10,127 nt of DNA from Candidatus Woesearchaeota archaeon (GTDB taxonomy: Archaea; Nanobdellota; Nanobdellia; Woesearchaeales; WJKL01): contig JAHWIT010000118.1 of the NCBI GenBank assembly GCA_019322455.1, forward strand, positions 1 through 10,127, read 5' to 3'. A program made the position numbers and the translations under genes. Shown here piece by piece: positions 5,022 to 10,127 of the stretch (position 1 is its first letter; every line of letters begins with the position of its first letter). Below the pieces are notes generated by a model, which saw only the letters and a program-made list of their open reading frames with translations, had not been told where the DNA came from and ran no database searches.

Positions 5022-5738
5022 ATGCTTGAGAAATTTAGAAGATTGATTGCAAGAGAAAAGGGTACAAAGCCATTGATGCATGTTGCTGTTACGATGAATG
5101 GTATTAAGCCATGGTCTGATAAGCAAGGAGTTTCTTTGGATGATGCTTATAAAAAAGGTTTTGAGATATTGAATGAGATTATAGGACTGCAGTCAGATAA
5201 GAGTATTCCAATATTGACAGTTTACTTAATGCCAGAGAATATTAAGGATAAAGAACAGTATCCTGTTTTCTTGGCTGAACTAATTAATTTCTTTAGTTCA
5301 TTAGGTTCAGCAGATGTTATACATCAAAATAAAACTAAGATTAGTATTTTGGGAAAATGGTATGATTTGCCTGGAAGAGTGGTTGAGCCAATAAAGAAGA
5401 TGATTGAGGAAACAAAGGATTATGATGGATTCTTCTTGAATTTTTGTATTAATTACGACGGACAGGAAGAGATAGTTGATGCATGCAAATTGATTGCAAG
5501 GCAGATAAAGGCAAATAGAGTAGATGTTGATGCAATAACAAAGAAGAGGATAAAAGAGAATACATATTCTTCTTATTTTGTACCTCCTGATATAATAATA
5601 AAGAATGGTAAATTAAGGAGAACAGCAGGAATATTACTCTGGGATTCGACTGATTCTGAATTATATTTTACTGAAAAGGATTGGCCAGAATTTACTAAAA
5701 GTGATTTTTTGAAGGCTGTTGGGAGTTTTAATCAATAA
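5022..5738 (+). CDS. cis-Prenyltransferase (UppS/DHDDS) homologue, probably non-catalytic
   Basis: The 238-residue protein aligns along its whole length with undecaprenyl diphosphate synthase: HVAVTMNGIKPW (20-31), YKKGFEIL, ILTVYLMPEN, NYDGQEEIVDAC (144-155), PDIIIKNGKLRRTAGILLW (189-207), SELYFTEKDWPEF and a closing SFNQ. Such enzymes make the polyprenyl diphosphates that carry glycans. Most catalytic positions differ (E. coli numbering, from memory, coincides): Asp26 is Asn, Asn28 is Ile, Arg30 is Pro, His43 is Tyr, Arg194 is Lys, Glu198 is Leu, Ser202 is Ala. Arg200 and Glu213 remain. Fold residues are kept while the diphosphate-binding loop is lost, as in NgBR/Nus1 subunits that activate a catalytic partner. 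The frame is intact, so this is not a pseudogene. A partner gene is expected elsewhere in the genome. A weak GGGGG ribosome site precedes the ATG. Confidence 0.78.
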   Translation: MLEKFRRLIAREKGTKPLMHVAVTMNGIKPWSDKQGVSLDDAYKKGFEILNEIIGLQSDKSIPILTVYLMPENIKDKEQYPVFLAELINFFSSLGSADVIHQNKTKISILGKWYDLPGRVVEPIKKMIEETKDYDGFFLNFCINYDGQEEIVDACKLIARQIKANRVDVDAITKKRIKENTYSSYFVPPDIIIKNGKLRRTAGILLWDSTDSELYFTEKDWPEFTKSDFLKAVGSFNQ

Positions 5739-5760
5739 TTGTTGTATGTTTTTGTATATT

Positions 5761-5782
5761 GATATAGCTTAAATATCTTTTC
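5761..5782 (+). terminator. Possible weak terminator after the prenyltransferase-like gene
   Basis: GATAT (5761-5765) and ATATC (5773-5777) pair around a 7-base loop and are followed by TTTT. The stem is AT-only. The T-rich sequence just before it (GTATGTTTTTGTATATTG) may be enough on its own for archaeal termination. CTTAAATAT inside it could instead be a second TATA box. Confidence 0.25.
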
Positions 5783-5809
5783 GAAAGTCTATAATAGTGA
5801 CACTGCTCC

Positions 5810-5825
5810 GAAACATTTTTAAATA
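5810..5825 (+). promoter_or_regulatory. Promoter of the ribosomal protein/EF-2 operon
   Basis: CGAAAC (BRE-like) is followed by ATTTTTAAATA, a strong archaeal TATA box centred near 5821. Transcription would start around 5845-5848, leaving a leader of almost 120 bases before the L7Ae gene. This is much longer than any other leader in the window. Confidence 0.6.
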
Positions 5826-5845
5826 ACCTATAGATTCAATAGACA

Positions 5846-5960
5846 AACCAATGATTGATGAGAGCTAAGGTTGTTATATGGGCTATCGCAACTGCGGCTT
5901 GAGAGAGGTAATATTTTTCTTTATTTTTTTTTACCTCATTTTATATTTTAAGGGAGGAAT
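5846..5960 (+). promoter_or_regulatory. Structured L7Ae mRNA leader with kink-turn-like element
   Basis: The leader can form one long hairpin. GAGCT (5862-5866) pairs with GGCTT (5896-5900), GGTTG (5869-5873) with CAACT (5889-5893), and ATA (5876-5878) with TAT (5884-5886). At its base, TGATGA (5856-5861, the box C sequence) faces GAGA (5901-5904), placing G5860-A5861 opposite G5901-A5902, the tandem sheared G-A pairs of a kink-turn; the outer stem is weak. Kink-turns are what L7Ae binds, and archaeal L7Ae is reported to regulate its own mRNA this way. Further on, TTACCTC (5931-5937) can pair either with GAGGTAA (5905-5911) or, over four bases, with GAGG (5954-5957) in the ribosome binding site. 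The loop between is almost all T and might also terminate a short transcript. Pairings are seen by eye; function is inference. Confidence 0.45.
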
Positions 5961-5964
5961 AAAA

Positions 5965-6357
5965 ATGGTAGGAAAAGAAATATCTAAAGAAATGGTTGAC
6001 AAGGTACTTGAAGCAATTGAGATTGCTAAGACTACTGGTAAAATAAAAAAAGGAACAAATGAGGTAACAAAGGTTGTTGAAAGAGGAACTGCAAAGTTAG
6101 TTGCAGTTGCTAAGGACGCAAGTCCGCCTGAGATAGTAATGCATCTTCCGTTATTAGCAGAAGAAAAAGGAGTTCTATGCGTAGAGGTTCCAAGCAAGGA
6201 AGAGCTAGGAGCAAGTGCAGGCATTGATGTTCCAACTGCAAGTGTTGCTATAACTCAAGAGGGAGAAGCAAAAGCATTAGTAAAGGAAATAGTTGAAAAG
6301 AATAAGGTTGAGAAACCAAAAGAAGAAGCAAAGGAAGAGAAAAAGGAGACTAAATAA
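5965..6357 (+). CDS. rpl7ae: Ribosomal protein L7Ae
   Basis: This 130-residue protein is L7Ae, a component of the 50S subunit and of box C/D and H/ACA guide RNPs and RNase P, binding kink-turn RNA. Diagnostic stretches are KIKKGTNEVTKVVERGTAKLVAVAKDASPPEIVMHLPLLAEEKGV, PSKEELGASAGI and TASVAI. The last 20 residues are a Lys/Glu-rich tail. The start at 5965 is chosen because GGGAGG lies 7 bases upstream and the protein then has family length. An in-frame ATG at 5878 would add 29 residues, mostly Phe/Ile/Leu translated from the T-rich leader, and is not credible. The gene heads a five-gene translation operon, with S28e two bases after its stop. Confidence 0.95.
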   Translation: MVGKEISKEMVDKVLEAIEIAKTTGKIKKGTNEVTKVVERGTAKLVAVAKDASPPEIVMHLPLLAEEKGVLCVEVPSKEELGASAGIDVPTASVAITQEGEAKALVKEIVEKNKVEKPKEEAKEEKKETK

Positions 6358-6359
6358 AA

Positions 6360-6662
6360 ATGCCAGCAATTAAGAAGATGGTTGGTAGAGGAGAACGAGG
6401 AAGAAAACCTGAAGAAAAGATAAAAGGAGCTGTTCATTTTACAAGAGCAGTGCCTGCTACTGTAGAAGAAATAATTGGAAGAACAGGAGCAAGAGGAGAG
6501 GCTATTCAAGTAAGATGCAAGGTAATGGAAGGAAGAGACCAAAACAAAATACTAAGAAGAAATGTAAAAGGTCCTATAAAGAAAGGAGATATATTAATGC
6601 TTAGAGAAACAGAGATTGAAGCACATCCATTGACAAGAAAGAGCAGAGGTACAGGTGCATAA
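6360..6662 (+). CDS. rps28e: Ribosomal protein S28e
   Basis: The 100-residue product carries the S28e core (about 31-90): ATVEEIIGRTGARGEAIQVRCKVMEGRDQNK, then RNVKGPIKKGDILMLRETEIEA. It is a 30S protein of archaea and eukaryotes near the mRNA exit region. It is about 30 residues longer than the usual 70: an N-terminal extension rich in Lys/Arg/Gly (MPAIKKMVGRGERGRKPEEK) and a short basic tail (TRKSRGTGA). The extension is in frame, and the ATG, two bases after the L7Ae stop, has GGAG at 6345-6348 inside the end of the L7Ae gene. Starting at Met7 is possible but has no better signal. The L7Ae-S28e-L24e order is classical for archaea. Confidence 0.92.
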   Translation: MPAIKKMVGRGERGRKPEEKIKGAVHFTRAVPATVEEIIGRTGARGEAIQVRCKVMEGRDQNKILRRNVKGPIKKGDILMLRETEIEAHPLTRKSRGTGA

Positions 6663-6665
6663 ACA

Positions 6666-6719
6666 ATGAAAATTTTTAAAAAATTTTCAAGGTTAAAACG
6701 AGGTTTTAACAATGGCTAA
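6666..6719 (+). CDS. Possible 17-codon basic leader peptide overlapping the L24e start
   Basis: ATG at 6666 opens a 17-codon frame (MKIFKKFSRLKRGFNNG) that ends with TAA at 6717-6719, 8 bases inside the L24e gene. AGGTG (6653-6657), within the end of S28e, lies 8 bases before the ATG, a good ribosome-binding distance. Translation would pass through both hairpins and the L24e ribosome binding site. It may be fortuitous: the frame is short and mostly AAA/TTT codons. Confidence 0.25.
   Translation: MKIFKKFSRLKRGFNNG
6668..6710 (+). promoter_or_regulatory. Two hairpins controlling L24e translation (proposed)
   Basis: GAAAATTTT (6668-6676) and AAAATTTTC (6680-6688) form a perfect 9-bp stem with a 3-base loop. 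GTTAAAAC (6692-6699) and GTTTTAAC (6703-6710) form a perfect 8-bp stem with loop GAG. The ribosome binding site of L24e, GAGGT (6700-6704), occupies that loop and the next stem bases, one base before the ATG region. AT-rich stems of this type could melt with temperature or with a translating ribosome. The first could also act as a promoter-like or termination element. Confidence 0.4.
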
Positions 6720-6891
6720 ATGTAATTTTTGCTCAAGACAGATTGAAAAAGGCACTGGAAAGATGTTTGTTACTAAAGCTGGTAAGGTATTACATTTTTG
6801 CTCAAATAAATGCGAGAAGAATATGCTTAAGTTAAAAAGAAAACCATCAAGTCTCAAATGGGTAACAAGTAAAAAGAAGGTTAAGAAGTAA
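6712..6891 (+). CDS. rpl24e: Ribosomal protein L24e, zinc-binding
   Basis: This 59-residue protein is L24e (treble-clef zinc finger family), a 50S protein of archaea and eukaryotes. It opens MAKCNFCSRQIEKGTGKMFV, continues with VLHFCSNKCEKNMLKLKRKP and ends in a basic tail. The four zinc ligands are Cys4, Cys7, Cys30 and Cys34. The length matches archaeal members (about 55-70). GAGGT 7 bases before the ATG serves as ribosome binding site. The gene sits in its classical place between S28e and NDK, and its stop codon is one base before the NDK start. Confidence 0.95.
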   Translation: MAKCNFCSRQIEKGTGKMFVTKAGKVLHFCSNKCEKNMLKLKRKPSSLKWVTSKKKVKK

Positions 6892-6892
6892 G

Positions 6893-7393
6893 GTGGTTAA
6901 AATTATTGAAAAGACATTAGTGCTTCTAAAAACAGATGCTGTTGAAAGAGGTTTAATTGGAAGGATTATTGAAAGATTTGAAAATGCCGGATTAAAGATA
7001 ATAGGCATGAAGATGCAGTGGATTGATGAGAAATTTGCAAAAAGACATTATACAGAGGATATTGCAAAAAGAAGAGGAGAGCATGTTAGAGCCTGGTTAT
7101 TGCAATATATAACAGAAGGTCCTGTGGTAGCGATGGTTCTTGAAGGGTTGCATGCTATTGAAACTGTAAGAAAGATAGTTGGTCCAACAGAACCTAGGAC
7201 AGCTGCTCCAGGAACAATAAGAGGAGATTTTGCTTTAGTTTCATATGATTTTGCAGATAAAAAGAAAAAGGCAATTAGAAATCTTATTCATGCGTCGGGG
7301 AATAAAAAGGATGCAGAGCATGAGATAAAATTATGGTTTGAACCAGAAGAGCTTCATTCTTATGAAACTGTTCATGAAAAACATGTGAGGTAG
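6893..7393 (+). CDS. ndk: Nucleoside diphosphate kinase
   Basis: The 166-residue enzyme transfers the gamma phosphate between nucleoside triphosphates and diphosphates. Family motifs are TLVLLKTDAVERGLIG (active-site Lys13; the usual KPDA is KTDA), YITEGPVVAMVLEG, VRKIVGPTEP, PGTIRGDFA, and LIHASGN with the phosphorylated His133, followed by AEHEIKLWF. The usual HxSDS is HASGN, so the aspartate is Gly; the essential Ser and the later Glu are retained. A basic insertion (DFADKKKKAIR) precedes the active-site loop, and a 15-residue tail follows ELHSYE. The start is GTG one base after the L24e stop; no earlier ATG is available. L24e-NDK adjacency is usual in archaea. Confidence 0.94.
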   Translation: MVKIIEKTLVLLKTDAVERGLIGRIIERFENAGLKIIGMKMQWIDEKFAKRHYTEDIAKRRGEHVRAWLLQYITEGPVVAMVLEGLHAIETVRKIVGPTEPRTAAPGTIRGDFALVSYDFADKKKKAIRNLIHASGNKKDAEHEIKLWFEPEELHSYETVHEKHVR

Positions 7394-7398
7394 ATATA

Positions 7399-9579
7399 AT
7401 GGCTGAGAAGATGGTTGACAAGGTAATGAGAATTAGTAATAACCCTGAGAATATTAGAAATATAGCTATAGCTGCACATATTGACCATGGCAAGACAACT
7501 TTTTCTGATAATCTGTTAGCAGGAGCAGGAATGATGTCCAAAGAGGATGCTGGAAAGGCATTAAAATTAGATTTTAGTCCTGATGAACAAGCTAGAGGTA
7601 TAACAATTGATACTGCTGCTGTTTCTATGGTTCATGCTTTTGATAGTGAAGAATTTCTTATTAATCTTTTAGACACTCCAGGACATGTTGATTTTGGAGG
7701 AGATGTTACAAGAGCAATGAGGGCTGTTGATGGAGCTATTGTACTTGTATGTGCTTCAGAGGGAATTATGCCACAAACTGAAACAGTTTTAAGACAGGCT
7801 TTGAAAGAACGAGTTAAGCCGATTTTATTTATTAATAAAGTTGACAGGCTGATTAAAGAATTAAAATTAACTCCAGAAGCAATGCAGGAAAGATTTATTA
7901 AAATAATTACAGAGGTCAATAAGCTTATAAGGAATATTGCTGAAGAAGAATATGGTGGAAGATGGCAGACAAATGTTCAAGAAGGCAGTGTTGCTTTTGG
8001 AAGTGCATTTCAAAATTGGGCTTTAAGTATACCTTATATGCAGAAGAAAGGCATGTCATTTAAGGATATAATTGATGCTTATAGTTCAGGAGATCCTGCG
8101 AAAATAAAGGAATTAGCACAAAAGGCTCCTTTGCACGAAGTTGTTCTTAATATGGTTATTCAGCATCTTCCAAATCCATTGGATGCGCAGGTATATAGAA
8201 TCCCAAAGATATGGAGAGGAGATATGGATAGTGAAATGGGTTTGAGTTTATTGAAGTGTAATCCAGAAGGAAAATTATCATTAGTCATTACAAAGATAGT
8301 TATTGATCCTCAAGCAGGAGAGATTTCATGTGGAAGATTATTCAGTGGTACAATAAAAAAAGGAACAGAGGTTTATCTTAACAGGCAAAAACAGCATTCA
8401 AGAATACAACAGGTGTTTATTTATAATGGAGCAAAAAGAGAGATTATAGACCATAGCCCTGCTGGAAATATTATTGGTGTAGCTGGAGTTAAAACATTTC
8501 CAGGAGAAACAATAACATTTGAGCCAGAAGTACCATTTGAAGAGATAACTCATATATTTGAGCCTGTTATTACAAAGGCTATTGAAGCTACTAAGCCAGC
8601 TGATCTTCCTAAATTGATTGATGTTTTAAGACAGGTTGCGAAAGAAGATCCTTCTATTAAGATTGAGATTAATGAAGAAACAGGAGAGCATTTAATGCAT
8701 GGAATGGGAGAATTACACTTAGAGGTTATAGAAGATAGAATAAGAACAAAAAAAGGAGTTGAGGTTAAAACTAGTCCACCAATTGTTGTTTATAGAGAAT
8801 CAATAAGAAAACAGTCACAAGAGGTTGAGGGAAAATCTCCTAATAAACATAATAAGTTTTATTTTATTGTAGAGCCTTTGGAAGAACCTGTTTATAATGT
8901 TATAACATCAGGAAAGGTTCCTGAAGGAAGGATTAAGAAGAAGGACATTGCTTTAAAAGATGAATTAGTTAAAGCAGGAATGGATGGTAAAATAGCTGAA
9001 AAGGTTAAAAATATTTTTCATGGTAATATACTAATTGATGAAACTAGAGGCCAGGTTTATTTAGGGGAGGTTATTGAATTGATTTTTGATACTTTTGAAG
9101 ATGTTATGAAAAATGGTCCATTAGCAAGAGAGCCTTGTGTTAGATCTAAGGTAAGATTAGTTGATATGAAACTGCATGATGATGCTATTCACAGAGGTCC
9201 TGCTCAGGTTTATCCTGCTGTAAGAGAAGGTATAAGAGGAGCAATGATGACTGCTGCTCCTGTACTGTATGAACCTTTGCAGACAATACTTATAGAAGCA
9301 CCTGCTGATTATATGGGAGAGATTTCTAAATTAGTTACAAGCAAAAGAGGACAGTTGTTAGAGATGAATCAGGAAGGAGCTATGTTTTCTGCAAAAGCAA
9401 AATTACCTGTAGCTGAGATGATTGGATGGAGTTCTGATTTAAGGTCAGCAACTGGTGGTAGAGGTTCAAGTTCATTAATTGACCAGACATTTGAGAAACT
9501 GCCTGATGAATTACAAGTAAAAATAGTAAAACAGATTATCAGCAGAAAAGGACTTAAAGAAGGACAGGTTGGAGTTTAA
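7399..9579 (+). CDS. fusA: Translation elongation factor EF-2
   Basis: The 726-residue GTPase moves tRNA and mRNA through the ribosome. The G domain shows AHIDHGKTT (26-34), RGIT (66-69), DTPGHVD (from 92) and NKVD (146-149). The following region (about 160-260) is of the archaeal/eukaryotic type. Domain II follows at about 275-370, domain III about 380-460 (MHGMGELHLEVIEDRI), domain IV about 460-610 and domain V to the end. His598 in AIHRGPAQVYP is the residue normally changed to diphthamide, so the Dph pathway is expected in this organism. Family length is about 730. The start has GAGGT seven bases upstream, partly formed by the NDK stop codon. In many archaea the gene after NDK in this operon is aIF5B (infB); here it is EF-2. 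Confidence 0.97.
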   Translation: MAEKMVDKVMRISNNPENIRNIAIAAHIDHGKTTFSDNLLAGAGMMSKEDAGKALKLDFSPDEQARGITIDTAAVSMVHAFDSEEFLINLLDTPGHVDFGGDVTRAMRAVDGAIVLVCASEGIMPQTETVLRQALKERVKPILFINKVDRLIKELKLTPEAMQERFIKIITEVNKLIRNIAEEEYGGRWQTNVQEGSVAFGSAFQNWALSIPYMQKKGMSFKDIIDAYSSGDPAKIKELAQKAPLHEVVLNMVIQHLPNPLDAQVYRIPKIWRGDMDSEMGLSLLKCNPEGKLSLVITKIVIDPQAGEISCGRLFSGTIKKGTEVYLNRQKQHSRIQQVFIYNGAKREIIDHSPAGNIIGVAGVKTFPGETITFEPEVPFEEITHIFEPVITKAIEATKPADLPKLIDVLRQVAKEDPSIKIEINEETGEHLMHGMGELHLEVIEDRIRTKKGVEVKTSPPIVVYRESIRKQSQEVEGKSPNKHNKFYFIVEPLEEPVYNVITSGKVPEGRIKKKDIALKDELVKAGMDGKIAEKVKNIFHGNILIDETRGQVYLGEVIELIFDTFEDVMKNGPLAREPCVRSKVRLVDMKLHDDAIHRGPAQVYPAVREGIRGAMMTAAPVLYEPLQTILIEAPADYMGEISKLVTSKRGQLLEMNQEGAMFSAKAKLPVAEMIGWSSDLRSATGGRGSSSLIDQTFEKLPDELQVKIVKQIISRKGLKEGQVGV

Positions 9580-9583
9580 ATTA

Positions 9584-9598
9584 ATTTTATTTCTTTTT
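9584..9598 (+). terminator. T-rich terminator after EF-2
   Basis: The stretch TTTTATTTCTTTTT begins a few bases after the EF-2 stop codon without a preceding stem, the form expected for archaeal termination. It would end the L7Ae-EF-2 transcript before the convergent gene. Confidence 0.5.
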
Positions 9599-9613
9599 AG
9601 TAATTACGAAAAA

Positions 9614-9663
9614 GATGCTTGTAGACTTTCAAATTCAAGCATTCTAGAGCCTTAGAAGCTGAA
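9614..9663. other. Intergenic block with two mutually exclusive hairpins
   Basis: ATGCTTG (9615-9621) pairs perfectly with CAAGCAT (9636-9642) across a 14-base loop. Alternatively TTC-AGC-TTCTA (9634-9646, with A9637 and A9641 bulged) pairs with TAGAA-GCT-GAA (9653-9663). The two stems share 9636-9642 and cannot coexist. The block lies beyond the EF-2 terminator and beyond the stop of the convergent gene, and holds no reading frame. It could be a 3'-end structure, a small RNA or chance; no tRNA arms can be drawn. Confidence 0.3.
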
Positions 9664-9720
9664 ATTCGGCAAAATTCGTATAATAACAATTAGTTTCAAT
9701 ATTACTCAAGACAAAAGATT

Positions 9721-10127
9721 TTATTTTATAGTTAATATCTTATCTCTTGTTGTTTGAAGAAGGTCGAGAATATATTCTTTTGTGTATTTTTTAAATTCCT
9801 CTTTACCGTGAACCGCATAAGAACCAATATCATATTTTCCTTGAATCAGTCTTTCCGTAGGTAAATCAAACACATCTTTTTTTCTTAATTTAACTAATTT
9901 CTGAGGAATTTTATCTTTCTCATCCAATTCAATGTTCTTAATTCTACACAAATCGTTGACAAAATTCTCAATAATTAGCCTACAATAAACTGCTGAACCT
10001 ACTAGATATCCCTTCTCAACCAGTTCAAATGCTTGATCTAATAAATTAGAAAATAAATCTGCTTCGTATAAATGTTTTGCATCTGAAATAAGACCAAGTT
10101 GAAATTCATTCTTTATATATAGAAGCA
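9721..10127 (-). CDS. C-terminal part of a HEPN/DUF4145-like protein, cut by window edge
   Basis: The frame is open from the window edge to TAA at 9723-9721, giving 134 residues and no stop; the true start lies outside. The visible part is helical and soluble: an N-terminal stretch with KHLYEADLFSNLLDQAFELVEKGYLVGSAVYCRLIIENFV, then KLVKLRKKDVF, then KYDIGSYAVHGKEEFKKYT and a final helix. The pattern of a repeated-helix bundle, an R-x3-E pair in the second helix and a late Gly-x2-x-V-H-G is like HEPN-fold DUF4145 proteins, often found in nucleases and defence or nucleotide-binding contexts. This is pattern recognition and could be wrong. A TTG at 9951-9949 would give only 76 residues and has no supporting signal; the frame's continuity and matching style upstream argue for the longer gene. 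Confidence 0.55.
   Translation of the reverse strand, partial: LLYIKNEFQLGLISDAKHLYEADLFSNLLDQAFELVEKGYLVGSAVYCRLIIENFVNDLCRIKNIELDEKDKIPQKLVKLRKKDVFDLPTERLIQGKYDIGSYAVHGKEEFKKYTKEYILDLLQTTRDKILTIK

Noticed and set aside
5761..5920. Complete box C/D guide RNA in the L7Ae leader
   Set aside because: A box-C-like TGATGA is present but no CTGA box D, and no C'/D' pair; the kink-turn reading fits better.
5878..5964. In-frame ATG at 5878 extending L7Ae by 29 residues
   Set aside because: The extension is a Phe/Ile-rich translation of a T-rich leader, has no ribosome binding site, and the start at 5965 has GGGAGG and family length.
7284..7541. Minus-strand frame across the NDK-EF-2 junction
   Set aside because: It lies antisense to two strongly conserved genes and shows no recognisable protein.
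9601..9720. tRNA or integration-site candidate after EF-2
   Set aside because: Stems exist but no acceptor, anticodon or T-arm arrangement can be drawn, and no tRNA-like GTTCGA loop is present.
9721..9951. 76-residue gene starting with TTG at 9951
   Set aside because: The frame stays open to the window edge with sequence of the same character, so the TTG is an internal leucine codon.

Overview
The window comes from an AT-rich archaeal genome. The evidence is archaeal-type ribosomal proteins (L7Ae, S28e, L24e), EF-2 with a diphthamide-site HRGPAQ motif, an archaeal pilin and its A24 signal peptidase, TATA-box promoters, and transcripts that appear leaderless. Small proteins, 4-base overlaps, short intergenic gaps, DUF5684/DUF4013 membrane proteins and a shortened NFACT protein suggest a DPANN-type lineage such as Woesearchaeota or Pacearchaeota. 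That placement is inference from style and protein flavour, not a phylogeny.

Left part (1-2659, all minus strand): the first 15 codons of a gene leaving the window; a free-standing NFACT-R (DUF814) protein whose start overlaps the stop of a type IV pilin-like gene by 4 bases; a DUF5684 and a DUF4013 multi-pass membrane protein one base apart; and a 60-residue orphan. The orphan and the gene leaving the window share an almost identical 23-base promoter at identical distance from their ATG codons.

Middle (2777-5738): two HIT-domain genes overlap by ATGA. In both, the middle histidine of the H-x-H-x-H motif, the usual nucleophile, is replaced (Met in the first, Cys in the second). The second converges on the prepilin peptidase gene with TTAA serving as both stop codons. 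A perfect 16-bp TATA palindrome then drives the peptidase leftward and a cis-prenyltransferase homologue rightward. The latter has lost most catalytic residues and looks like a non-catalytic subunit of the NgBR/Nus1 kind.

Right part (5815-9579, plus strand): a translation operon L7Ae-S28e-L24e-NDK-EF-2. Its leader can fold into a long hairpin with kink-turn features (the ligand of L7Ae itself) and carries mutually exclusive pairings that involve the L7Ae ribosome binding site, consistent with feedback control. The S28e-L24e gap holds two perfect hairpins, the second with the L24e ribosome binding site in its loop, plus a possible 17-codon basic peptide. The window ends with a structured 140-base gap and the 3' part of a minus-strand gene resembling HEPN/DUF4145 proteins.

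No tRNA, rRNA, CRISPR array or insertion sequence was seen. No gene-free stretch exceeds 300 bases; the longest is the L7Ae leader region (5739-5964).
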